NCBI GenBank assembly: GCA_014378805.1
Contig: JACMMY010000253.1
Coordinates: 1 to 23,000, forward strand
Length of the DNA: 23,000 nt
DNA from: Moraxellaceae bacterium
GTDB lineage: Bacteria; Pseudomonadota; Gammaproteobacteria; Pseudomonadales; Moraxellaceae
Direction: 5' to 3'
Shown: piece by piece, positions 7,715 to 16,051 of the stretch
How the letters are laid out: each line of letters opens with the position of its first letter
Position numbering within the stretch: the stretch's first letter is position 1
The notes under the pieces: model-generated
Databases searched by the model: none
The model's input: only the letters and a program-made list of their open reading frames with translations
Told to the model about the DNA's origin: nothing
Position numbers and translations under genes: made by a program

Positions 7715-8905
7715 ATGATTAACGGTAATGACGTCCTATTTTTACTGTTAGGTGCTGTCATGATTTTAGCAATGCATGCTGGTTTTGCATTTCTAGAATT
7801 AGGGACAGTCCGTGTAAAAAATCAAGTAAATGCGCTTGGAAAAATCATGACAGATTTTTCAATTTCTGCAATTGCTTATTTCTTTGTCGGATATTGGCTC
7901 GCATATGGGGTCACTTTCTTTGATACAGCGAGTGTACTGACAGCAGATAAAGGCTATGCACTGGTTAAATTCTTTTTTTTATTGACCTTTGCTGCAGCAA
8001 TTCCCGCGATTATCTCTGGGGGTATTGCTGAGCGTGCTAAGTTCCGTCCGCAATCGATTGCGACTTTCTTCCTCGTTGCTTTGGTTTATCCATTCTTTGA
8101 GGGGATTAGCTGGAACAGTAATTACGGCATCCAAGATTGGTTGAAGAACACCTTTGGTGCATCATTCCATGATTTTGCCGGTTCAGTGGTTGTGCATGCG
8201 GTTGGTGGTTGGATTGCACTGGTTGCAGTCATGCTGCTTGGTGCACGTCATGGTCGCTATAGCAAAGATGGTCGAATTGCCGCGCATCCTCCATCATCAA
8301 TTCCATTCCTCGCATTAGGCTCATGGATTCTGATTGTCGGTTGGTTTGGCTTTAACGTCATGAGCGCACAGCGTTTAGATGCAATCTCTGGCTTAGTTGC
8401 CATCAACTCATTGATGGCGATGGTTGGTGGGACATTAGCTGCAAATTTTGCAGGTAAAAACGATCCAGGTTTTATGCATAACGGTCCACTTGCAGGTTTA
8501 GTCGCAATTTGTGCTGGCTCTGATATCGTGCATCCATTGGGTGCGCTCGCGATTGGTGCAATCGCTGGCGGTATGTTTGTCTATCTGTTTACCTTTACCC
8601 AAAACCGTTTAAAAATTGATGATGTACTCGGTGTATGGCCATTGCACGGTGTATGTGGCGCTTGGGGGGGGATTGCCGCTGGAATTTTTGGAGTTCAAGC
8701 ATTGGGCGGCTTGGGCGGCGTATCGATTTATTCGCAAATCATTGGCACTTTGCTCGGCATTAGCATTGCGGTTATTGGCGGTTTGGTGGTCTATGGAATT
8801 CTGAAGTTCACCTTGGGTTTGCGTTTAACTCAAGAGGAAGAATATTACGGTGCTGATTTAACAATTCATAAAGTATCATCTACATTTGATCGTGAAACGT
8901 TCTAA
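7715..8905 (+). CDS. amt: Ammonium transporter (Amt family)
   Basis: A 396-residue inner-membrane channel that moves ammonia/ammonium into the cell, with about eleven hydrophobic helices. It opens with LFLLLGAVMILAMHAGFAFLELGTVR and KNQVNALGKI, both typical of Amt. The twin pore histidines are His161 (in DFAGSVVVHAVGGW) and His311 (in PLHGVCGAWGG), exactly 150 residues apart, as for His168 and His318 of mature E. coli AmtB. The signature GxxAERAKF is also present (GGIAERAKF). The cytoplasmic tail GLRLTQEEEYYGADLTIH is the region that in other Amt proteins meets GlnK. I start at ATG 7715, not GTG 7625, because of the GAGG ribosome site and the family N-terminus. No glnK lies in the window, unlike the common glnK-amtB pair. 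A strong terminator follows. Confidence 0.94.
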   Translation: MINGNDVLFLLLGAVMILAMHAGFAFLELGTVRVKNQVNALGKIMTDFSISAIAYFFVGYWLAYGVTFFDTASVLTADKGYALVKFFFLLTFAAAIPAIISGGIAERAKFRPQSIATFFLVALVYPFFEGISWNSNYGIQDWLKNTFGASFHDFAGSVVVHAVGGWIALVAVMLLGARHGRYSKDGRIAAHPPSSIPFLALGSWILIVGWFGFNVMSAQRLDAISGLVAINSLMAMVGGTLAANFAGKNDPGFMHNGPLAGLVAICAGSDIVHPLGALAIGAIAGGMFVYLFTFTQNRLKIDDVLGVWPLHGVCGAWGGIAAGIFGVQALGGLGGVSIYSQIIGTLLGISIAVIGGLVVYGILKFTLGLRLTQEEEYYGADLTIHKVSSTFDRETF

Positions 8906-8928
8906 ACACTGTTGTATCTGTAACAATA

Positions 8929-8969
8929 ACGTCGAACGATGATTTAAATTATCGTTCGACGTTTTTTTT
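8929..8969 (+). terminator. Strong intrinsic terminator of amt
   Basis: A perfect 12-base stem (ACGTCGAACGAT / ATCGTTCGACGT) with a ten-base loop is followed by a run of T's. It begins about 24 bases after the amt stop. There is no matching A-run on the left, so it acts mainly on plus-strand transcription. Confidence 0.95.
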
Positions 8970-8979
8970 AGTATGATAT

Positions 8980-9978
8980 TTATCGCAAGCTACTCAAAAT
9001 ACTAAAAGTACGTAAGCGATGTTCATGTTTATATGAATCAGAAACAAACATCAGCTCATCAGCATCAGTATCTGCAAGTAATTGTTCTAGTTTTGCTTTC
9101 ACTGTCTCTGGACTACCAATCACTGCTACTTCTAAAAAGGCTTCAACAGCGGCTTTTTCTACTGGAGACCAGAGTGATTCAAGTTCAGTATTTGCAATAG
9201 GTGGGTGTAAAAAAAGGCTTTGACCACGCATCAGCGCAAGAATCCTTTGCTTGGATGTCGTCGCCAAAAACTGAGCTTCGTCGTCGGTGGGCGCAGCAAT
9301 TAAGGGTACACCGAGGCAAAGATACGGTTCTTTTAAAACGGATGAAGGTTGAAATTGTGTGCGATAAATTTGAATGGCCTGATGCATCAACTGAGGTGCA
9401 AAATGCGATGCAAATGCGTACGGCAAACCGAGCTGGGCCGCTAATTGCGCACTATACAAACTAGATCCAAGTAACCATACGGGAACGTCAGTTCCTTCAC
9501 CTGGCATGGCAATGACACGCTGACTGGTTTTTTTTGGCGCAAGGTAAGCCCGTAATTCCGCAACTTGATTCGGAAAATCTTCGCCATCCATGCGATCACG
9601 ACGTAAGGCTCGCATTGTGACTTGATCTGTACCTGGTGCGCGTCCCAGTCCTAAATCAATCCGATTCGGATAAAGTGTTGCCAAGGTACCAAAGTTTTCT
9701 GCAACGACCAACGGCGCGTGATTTGGAAGCATGATGCCTCCTGAACCGACACGAATTTTTGTCGTGCCTGCCGCAATGTAACCTATCAAAACAGCTGTTG
9801 CAGAACTTGCAATACCTTGCATGTTATGATGTTCTGCTAACCAAAAACGCGTAAAGCCAAGCATTTCTAAATGCTGTGCCAAATTGAGTGAGTTATGCAA
9901 TGCTTGTTCAATTGAACCGTCCACACACACTGGAACTAGATCAAGCATAGAAAATGCAACTGTGGACAAATTGCTCAT
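8980..9978 (-). CDS. LLM class flavin-dependent oxidoreductase (luciferase-like monooxygenase)
   Basis: A 332-residue TIM-barrel protein of the bacterial luciferase-like monooxygenase superfamily, closest in memory to E. coli YhbW. These enzymes use reduced FMN, supplied by a reductase, and oxygen to oxidise a small substrate; the substrate here is unknown. Recognisable parts are the N-terminal strand AFSMLDLVPV, RFWLAEHHNMQGIASSATAVLIG, RVGSGGIMLPNHAPLVVAENFGTL, RIDLGLGRAPGTD, VPVWLLGSSLYSAQLAAQLGL and a C-terminal VIGSPETVKAKLEQLL. The open frame extends 21 codons upstream to 10041 with a hydrophobic, unusual sequence. I prefer the Met at 9978 because family members start just before the first strand, although neither candidate has a strong ribosome site. 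The gene stands alone between two terminators or spacers. Confidence 0.88.
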   Translation of the reverse strand: MSNLSTVAFSMLDLVPVCVDGSIEQALHNSLNLAQHLEMLGFTRFWLAEHHNMQGIASSATAVLIGYIAAGTTKIRVGSGGIMLPNHAPLVVAENFGTLATLYPNRIDLGLGRAPGTDQVTMRALRRDRMDGEDFPNQVAELRAYLAPKKTSQRVIAMPGEGTDVPVWLLGSSLYSAQLAAQLGLPYAFASHFAPQLMHQAIQIYRTQFQPSSVLKEPYLCLGVPLIAAPTDDEAQFLATTSKQRILALMRGQSLFLHPPIANTELESLWSPVEKAAVEAFLEVAVIGSPETVKAKLEQLLADTDADELMFVSDSYKHEHRLRTFSILSSLR

Positions 9979-10209
9979 ACAGTGACTCAGATATGTTTGC
10001 AAGGAATAGACAATATCATAACAAACAATAAAAAATATCATAGATGAAGTTGGTAAATTGGCGCGCTTAGTGATCTAGCATTCTGTTTTGCAATTCGTTT
10101 TTTTTACTGTACAAGGAAACTATGGCGCAGTTGTATCATCCATAAGCCTGCTCTCGATCACATTTATAAAATTGACATTCACATTAAAAAATTACAAAGG
10201 ACATTGAAC

Positions 10210-10563
10210 ATGAATTGGTATCTTGGTCTATTAAAGAATAAATACGCATTATTTGAAGTGCGAGCACGTCGTGAATAATTTTGGATGTTCACGCTGATCT
10301 ATATACTTATTTCCATTGCACTTAGCACTGTTGACTATATGTTAAATACAAAATTTATTGCGGATGTATTTAATATCGCAATGATTGTACCGAGTATTGC
10401 TGTGACTGCTCGACGCCTCCACGATATTAACCGAAGCGGTTGGTGGCAATTAATCGGTTTAATTCCAATTATTGGTTGGATTATTTTAATCGTTTGGTGC
10501 GCTACTGATAGCGATTTGGGTAGCAACCAATACGGTGAAAACCCTAAAGCGATACCAGCTTAA
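10210..10563 (+). pseudogene. DUF805 membrane protein gene with an in-frame stop codon
   Basis: A single frame runs from ATG 10210 to TAA 10561-10563, broken only by TAA at 10276-10278. The N-terminal part MNWYLGLLKNKYALFEVRARRE and the rest FWMFTLIYILISIALS and following join exactly as in DUF805 proteins, where the pattern is (G)RARRxE(Y/F)WMF. The stop therefore replaces a conserved Lys/Glu position. The ancestral start has a good ribosome site (AAGGA 10197-10201, eight bases before ATG). The downstream part has two or three membrane helices, the DUF805 hallmark ARRLHDINRSGWWQLIGLIPIIGWIILIVW and a hydrophilic tail. Restarting at ATG 10285 could make a 92-residue protein that keeps the helices, but it lacks the conserved N-terminus and has no ribosome site. 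Function of the family is unknown. Confidence 0.85.
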
Positions 10564-10581
10564 ACACAAAATCTTGATACC

Positions 10582-10618
10582 AAAAAGCCATTACTCAGAC
10601 GCAGAAATGGCTTTTTTT
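10582..10618. terminator. Bidirectional intrinsic terminator between DUF805 and ndh
   Basis: An 11-base stem (AAAAAGCCATT / AATGGCTTTTT) with a 13-base loop ends in a run of T's on the plus strand. The A's on the left side give the equivalent T-run on the minus strand. It lies between the two convergent genes, so it can end transcription of both. Confidence 0.88.
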
Positions 10619-10636
10619 ATGTCTGCTAAAATTTCA

Positions 10637-11957
10637 TTAATGCAATTTCAGCGTCGGCCCTGATGTACGCGACAGTAGGTCTTTAAACATCAATACACCC
10701 GTTTTAAATACACCATGCAAAGCGACTTGATGTAAGCGGTAGAGTGAAAGATACATGATACGAGCAAACATACCTTGTACGTTGATTTTATTCACTAAAC
10801 TACCCACAGTATTGGTTTCACCCAATGAAATGAGCGAACCTTTATCGCTAAACGTAAATGTCGGTAACGGTTTGCCTGCAATTTTGGCTTTCAGAATTTT
10901 TGCCAAAACAATGGCTTGCTGGTTAGCAACTTGTGCACGGGGTGGTACTGGACGTTCTGCACCTTCGGGGATGTAACAGGAACAATCGCCGAAAGCAAAA
11001 ATTGAATCATCTCGTGAGGTTTGTAGGGTCGGACGAACAACCAACCAGTTGGTTAATACGATTAGTTTCTAAACCCGCGATATCTTTCAATACATCAGGT
11101 GCTTTAATCCCTGCTGACCAAACCTTTAGTGTTGCAGGAATAAAGATTCCACCATCACACTCCACCGAATCGGAATGAATAGCGGTGACACGACGACTGG
11201 TCATGACATCAATATTGAAGTCGAGTAACTGCTTGGTTGCTGCGGCAGAATTCTGAGTTGAAAGCACGGGGAGAATACGATCTGCGGCCTCAATCAAAGT
11301 AATACTGACATTGCTCGGGTCAATGCTATTTAATCCATAGCGGATAAATTCATGAGTAGCATGATGTAATTCAGCCGCCAGCTCGACGCCTGTCGCACCT
11401 GCGCCAATAATCGCGATATTCAAAACTTGAGGACTTGTTGTTTGCAGAGAACGCGCTTGTGCCTGTAAATACAGATTCAAAAATTCACGTTGAAAACGAT
11501 CTGCTTGCGCACGTGAATCTAGAAAAATACAGTTTTCTTTTGCACCCTGCGTACCAAAATCATTCGAGGTTGATCCAATTGATATGACTAAATTATCGTA
11601 ACGCAGACTGCGTTCTGGTGCAATTTCGTGACCCAAACCATCTGTCAATGGATCCAGCACTAATCGTTTTGCGGTGCGATCAATGCCTTTCATTTGACCT
11701 AAATGGAATTCAAAATAATTCTTTGAGGCATGCGCAAAATAGTTTAATTCATCTTCAAATGAATTAATTGTTCCAGCAGCAACTTCATGCAACAAGGGTT
11801 TCCAAATATGCGTCAACGTCGAATCAACCAAAAGTATTTGTGTCTTGCCTGATTTACCTAAACTGTTGCCGAGACGAGTTGCGAGCTCTAAACCACCTGC
11901 ACCTCCACCAACGATCACAATCCGCGTCGGCGAATAATTGGAATTGGATTTCTTCAT
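10637..11957 (-). pseudogene. ndh: Type II NADH dehydrogenase, broken by a 4-base tandem duplication
   Basis: Two overlapping minus-strand frames encode the two parts of Ndh, the single-subunit NADH:quinone oxidoreductase (non-proton-pumping). Part one (11957 down to about 11047) has the FAD-binding GGGAGGLE (17-24), WKPLLHEVAAG, ISIGSTSNDF, the NADH-binding GAGATGVELAAELHH, and VWSAGIKAPDVLKDIAGLETNRINQLV. Part two (about 11044 to 10637) continues VVRPTLQTSRDDSIFAFGDC and ends in the membrane-binding tail and LKLH, as in E. coli Ndh. The break falls exactly at INQLV-VRPTLQT. There the coding strand has GGTTGGTT, a duplicated GGTT, which shifts the frame by +4 (plus-strand AACCAACC, 11039-11046). 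Removing four bases gives 438 residues, against 434 in E. coli. If real, the truncated first part lacks the C-terminal FAD contact and the membrane anchor. Mutation versus assembly error cannot be decided here. Confidence 0.92.
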
Positions 11958-12241
11958 GATTTATGTCCTCAAATTGAATGTAATTTAAAAAGTTTTAATA
12001 AGCTGATATAAAAAGTTGTTTTTTAGGTTTTATAAAGTCATCAACAATGAGTGAGTAAGTTGTTATGTTGAATATAATCAAAATAATATGACAGATTTTT
12101 ACGAAATTCAGCGTATTGAATGTCTGACAGTTGTCATGGTTTTATGAATAACTTGCTTTTATGGACTAAAAAATCGTTATTATATGTCATGAACGCTATG
12201 GTCATAAACAGAGCTGAATAAGCCAATGGAGTAGGGTTGTA

Positions 12242-14080
12242 ATGACGGAATATGATACAAATGCCGAACACAGCATCAGCCCATTAAACTCAGAGTTAGC
12301 AATTAAATATATTCTCTCCTTTGAGCATGTTGGGCAGCATCTGATTGATGTCAGCATGAGTTTCAGTGCACTTGCACAGCAAGAACTCTGGATACCCGTT
12401 TGGGTGCCCGGGAGCTATCTGATTAGAGAGTTCGCGCGCCACGTAAGTACGTTAAGTGCAACCGTTTTAGACCTACAATCACAGCAATCAGCACGTCATA
12501 TCTATGTTGAAAAAATCAGTAAAAACCGCTGGCGCTTAAATTGCGAAGCAGGTGAGACGATAGTTGTTCATTATCAAGTCTATGCTTTTGATCTATCCGT
12601 ACGCGGAGCGTATTTAGATCATACCCGTGCCTACGCAAATCCAGCCTGTGTTTGCCTTGCTGTTGCAGGACGAGAACAACACCCCATACAACTTATTATC
12701 AATTCTGGGCAATCTTTTGCACAGCACCCAATAGCCTGTTCATTAACAAAGATGAGTGCGATACAACACACCGAAAACAATCGTATTTATCATTACCGTG
12801 CCAAAAACTACGATGATCTAATCGATCATCCTTTTGAAATTGCCGAACAAAGTGTAAACAGTTTTGATGTCAATGGTATTCCGCACACGATCGCTATTTC
12901 TGGTCGGCATCGTACCGATATGACACGCTTAGCCAATGATCTAAAAAAAATATGTCGTTATGAGATTGAGTTTTTTGGCAGCGCACCTTTTAAAAATTAC
13001 TTATTTATGGTCATGGCTACTGGGTCGAGTTACGGCGGCTTAGAACATCAAAATTGCACGAGCTTAATTACGCCACGCGAAGATTTACCCTCTGGCAATG
13101 AAGCGGAACAACCATCAGCCGCATATCGACGGTTCTTAGGGCTGTGTAGCCATGAATATTTTCATGCTTGGATGATTAAATTCGTTCGACCACAAGAGTT
13201 TGCAGTCCTTGATTTAGAACGAGAAGTGTATACCCGCATGTTATGGGTATTTGAAGGATTTACCTCTTATTACGATGATTTGATTTTATATCGTAGCGGT
13301 GTAATTGATCGTCCTTCCTATTTAGAATTATTAGCCGAACAAATCACTCGGTATCTTCAGAATGCAGGTAGAGAACATCAGAGTGTCAGTGATTCCAGTT
13401 TTGACGCATGGATTAAATATTATCGTCCTGACGAAAACTCGCAAAATGCCACAACCAGTTATTACAATAAAGGTGCATTAATCGGTTTGTGTTTGGATTT
13501 AACGTTGCGTGAGCGCGGCAGTTCGCTCGATGCTGTGATGCGTCAACTCTATCAATTCGCTCAACAAGGTCAATCGTTAACTGCGAGTACTATCCCTGAT
13601 TTATGTGAACAATTAATCGGTGATCGCCTCAATGATTTTTGGTTAAACTATGTCGAAGGAACGCTTGAGCTTCCGCTAGAAACCCTACTTGATAAGGTGG
13701 GTGTAAAGTATACAGTTGAACATAAAGTGTGGCCATTGGGACTTAAAACCAGTGAATCACCGAATGGTTTGGTCATTCAGCAAGTATTGAGAGATTCCGT
13801 GGGTGCAGATGCAGGACTTTCTGCACACGATACCTTAATCGCAATTGATGGGATTCGAGCGACGACTGGATTGCTGGCACAATGGGCAGATGCGGCAGGC
13901 TTTAATGTGAGAGCTTGCACTGGCGCTGGTACGTTGTTAACCTGTCATGTGTTTAGACGCGATGAATTGATGACTTTTCAAATTCAACCCGTTGCGTCAG
14001 CCATTCACACGATTCGATTGTCCGTGGCTCATCCAGAGCGATTAACCGATTGGCTCGAACCTTTTAGTAGTATTCATTAG
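12242..14080 (+). CDS. M61 family glycyl-type aminopeptidase with PDZ domain
   Basis: A 612-residue zinc metallopeptidase of family M61. The N-terminal beta-sandwich domain (about 15-200, with VPVWVPGSYLIREFARHV-like features) precedes the catalytic domain. Zinc ligands and catalytic base are in HEYFHAWMIKFVRP (His304-Glu305...His308), and the third ligand is Glu338 in WVFEGFTSYYDD. A PDZ domain covers about 490-580 (GLVIQQVLRDSVGADAGLSAHDTLIAIDGI). There is no signal peptide, so the protein is probably cytoplasmic. M61 enzymes of bacteria cleave N-terminal glycine or alanine from peptides in the cases studied. The ATG has AGGG five bases upstream. The gene stands alone: 284 bases separate it from the divergent ndh, and a weak hairpin follows it. 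Confidence 0.92.
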   Translation: MTEYDTNAEHSISPLNSELAIKYILSFEHVGQHLIDVSMSFSALAQQELWIPVWVPGSYLIREFARHVSTLSATVLDLQSQQSARHIYVEKISKNRWRLNCEAGETIVVHYQVYAFDLSVRGAYLDHTRAYANPACVCLAVAGREQHPIQLIINSGQSFAQHPIACSLTKMSAIQHTENNRIYHYRAKNYDDLIDHPFEIAEQSVNSFDVNGIPHTIAISGRHRTDMTRLANDLKKICRYEIEFFGSAPFKNYLFMVMATGSSYGGLEHQNCTSLITPREDLPSGNEAEQPSAAYRRFLGLCSHEYFHAWMIKFVRPQEFAVLDLEREVYTRMLWVFEGFTSYYDDLILYRSGVIDRPSYLELLAEQITRYLQNAGREHQSVSDSSFDAWIKYYRPDENSQNATTSYYNKGALIGLCLDLTLRERGSSLDAVMRQLYQFAQQGQSLTASTIPDLCEQLIGDRLNDFWLNYVEGTLELPLETLLDKVGVKYTVEHKVWPLGLKTSESPNGLVIQQVLRDSVGADAGLSAHDTLIAIDGIRATTGLLAQWADAAGFNVRACTGAGTLLTCHVFRRDELMTFQIQPVASAIHTIRLSVAHPERLTDWLEPFSSIH

Positions 14081-14131
14081 TTATATATCATAAGAACATC
14101 CTTATCCTCACTGATACGCATGGTGATAGTC

Positions 14132-14154
14132 CAATCTAAGAATAGATTGTATTT
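14132..14154 (+). terminator. Possible terminator after the M61 peptidase
   Basis: A perfect seven-base stem CAATCTA / TAGATTG with loop AGAA is followed by TATTTAT. The stem is AT-rich and the T-run is broken, so it is a weak candidate. Confidence 0.35.
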
Positions 14155-14198
14155 ATAAAATATATTATATTTTACTCAGAGTTCGAGGATGTTTACTG

Positions 14199-15995
14199 GT
14201 GCAAAGCGACAAAAATTTGAACACAAAAGCTTCTAGAACATCGCGTCAAGCTGCGTTGTACGTCGGGCGTGGGCGGATTAAAGCAACAGAAAAAACGTTG
14301 CTTGAACTTTTTTTTAAAACAGTTGAAGCCGCTCCAAAAGCACCTGCACTGGCTTATGAAAATGTGAAGCTGAGTTATGTAGAACTTTACAGCAGTGCTA
14401 AAACACTTGCCGCATGGATGATTCACGAAGCCAATATAAAACCTGGTGATCGAGTTTCAATTTATTTACCTAATAGTCTTTCTTACGGCGTCGCTCTTTA
14501 TGCCGCATGGCTTACACGCGCGGTCGTGGTCAATTTAGGCATATCAATAAATGCCGATAATGTTTTATTCCAACTTCAAGATTCTGGGGCGAAACTGCTC
14601 ATTACTGCGCCTACTTTACTGGCTGAAATTCAACCGATGTTACTGCAAACAGGCATTCGTCATATCGTCACAACACGCCAAAGTGACTATGCAAATATGA
14701 AAGCCTTTTTGCATGGATGGGTTTCAGTGTCACGACTAATCCGTGTATTTAAAACCACCGAATCTTTGCTCATTCATACCCGTTTACGAGACATTTTATC
14801 TAAACGAAGTCACCCGATTGATTGGCCAGTTGCACAACCTAATGATATTGCGTTAATGCAATACACCAGTGGAACAACAGGACGTCCAAAAGGTGCATTA
14901 CTGACGCATTCAAGTCTACTCGCCAGTCTTTATCAAGGACAATTGGTTTTGGGTCGAAGTATTCCAATGAGATGCCAGATTTTGTGTCCGTTGCCGTTAC
15001 AACACATTTTAGGGATTACCAATTTATTATTTAGTGTTGCAAAACAAGGATGTGTCGCATTAACAAGCATCAACAACTTAATGGAACATCCTGAAATACT
15101 ACAGCACCCTTATGATGCAATGCTCGGTATTCCTCTGCTTTTTGATCAATTATTAAAAAAATCTAATGATTTAAAAATTTCAGACAAACTCACGATGTTT
15201 ATGTGTGGTGGGAGTCCAGTCAGTTTGAGTTTGCATAAAGAATGGTATGCACGAACAGGTCATTTTATTATCGAAGGCTATGGTTTGAGTGAAGCATCAC
15301 CGTTAATCGCTGCCACTCCACCCAATCGAGTCAAAATCGGGACTTCGGGTGTGATAACTCCTGAAACCCAAGTTCGAATCGTATCAAATCAAGGGGGTGA
15401 TTTAGGTTTTAATCAAGCTGGCGAATTGTGGGTACGTGGACCTCAGCTCATGCGCGGATATTGGCAGCTTCCACAGGTCACTAGTGAAGTCCTCACGCAT
15501 GATGGATGGTTGCGTACTGGCGATATTGCATCACTCGATGAAGATGGTTACTTACGTCTGCTCGAACGAAAAAAAGATGTGTTTTGGGTGCAAAACGAAC
15601 TGGTTTTCCCTCGTGAAATCGAAAATGCGGCAACTGAACATGAAGATGTTATCGACTGTCTCGCCGTGCAAGAAGAACTTCATAGTGACCACGAAAATGG
15701 CGTAGCCCAGCGTGCGATTAAACTTTTTGTAGTTGCGCGCGAAGGCTTAACGCCTGAACGATTATCAGATTATCTGCATAGCCATCTCAAAGGCAATGAA
15801 ATACCGGATAAAATAGAGTTTGTAGACCAAGTTCCTCGAGGACCAATGGGCAAAGTATTACGGCACTTATTTCATGAATTGCCACATAAAGTGGTTACTC
15901 ATGTCGATAATGCATTGAAATCAGAAAAATTATCTGATGAAACTAAGACCGAAGAACCGATCCATAAAAAATCGCGTCATCCTAAGGATCACTAA
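14199..15995 (+). CDS. Long-chain fatty acyl-CoA ligase (AMP-binding family, FadD-like)
   Basis: A 598-residue adenylate-forming enzyme that activates a fatty acid (probably long chain) to acyl-CoA through an acyl-AMP intermediate. The phosphate-binding loop is MQYTSGTTGRPKGA at 220-233, the adenine-site motif GYGLSEASP at 360-368, the ribose aspartate is in RTGDIASLDEDGY (Asp442), the hinge RLLERKKD follows, and the catalytic lysine lies in GPMGKVLRH (Lys552). FadD of E. coli is 561 residues; the extra length is a charged, low-complexity C-terminal tail (SEKLSDETKTEEPIHKKSRH). The start is GTG 14199 with GAGG ten bases upstream; an ATG at 14189 is in another frame and soon stops. A FadD-like name is the best guess, but the substrate cannot be fixed. 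The photolyase gene follows 52 bases later. Confidence 0.88.
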   Translation: MQSDKNLNTKASRTSRQAALYVGRGRIKATEKTLLELFFKTVEAAPKAPALAYENVKLSYVELYSSAKTLAAWMIHEANIKPGDRVSIYLPNSLSYGVALYAAWLTRAVVVNLGISINADNVLFQLQDSGAKLLITAPTLLAEIQPMLLQTGIRHIVTTRQSDYANMKAFLHGWVSVSRLIRVFKTTESLLIHTRLRDILSKRSHPIDWPVAQPNDIALMQYTSGTTGRPKGALLTHSSLLASLYQGQLVLGRSIPMRCQILCPLPLQHILGITNLLFSVAKQGCVALTSINNLMEHPEILQHPYDAMLGIPLLFDQLLKKSNDLKISDKLTMFMCGGSPVSLSLHKEWYARTGHFIIEGYGLSEASPLIAATPPNRVKIGTSGVITPETQVRIVSNQGGDLGFNQAGELWVRGPQLMRGYWQLPQVTSEVLTHDGWLRTGDIASLDEDGYLRLLERKKDVFWVQNELVFPREIENAATEHEDVIDCLAVQEELHSDHENGVAQRAIKLFVVAREGLTPERLSDYLHSHLKGNEIPDKIEFVDQVPRGPMGKVLRHLFHELPHKVVTHVDNALKSEKLSDETKTEEPIHKKSRHPKDH

Positions 15996-16030
15996 GCTTG
16001 ATCGTTAATTTTGAGTATTCAGAGGAATTT

Positions 16031-16051
16031 ATGGCAGAGTCGCATCCATGA
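16031..16051 (+). CDS. Six-codon upstream ORF coupled to the photolyase gene
   Basis: ATG 16031 encodes MAESHP and stops with TGA at 16049-16051, which overlaps the photolyase start (ATGA). It has a better ribosome site (AGAGGA 16021-16026) than the photolyase ATG. This is an observed start-stop overlap; that it couples or limits photolyase translation is inference. Confidence 0.35.
   Translation: MAESHP

Noticed and set aside
361..10278. TAA codons inside HNH and DUF805 as evidence for a changed genetic code or programmed readthrough.
   Set aside because: Other genes in the window end normally at TAA (gspE, the hemolysin III gene, DUF805 itself), and the HNH gene also carries a frameshift.
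11039..11046. The ndh frameshift as a phase-variation switch.
   Set aside because: Only two copies of the tetranucleotide are present; repeat switches normally have many more.
14189..14236. Short ORF starting at ATG 14189 near the acyl-CoA ligase start.
   Set aside because: The ribosome site would touch the ATG, and the 15-codon product is unrelated to the ligase; it is best explained as chance.
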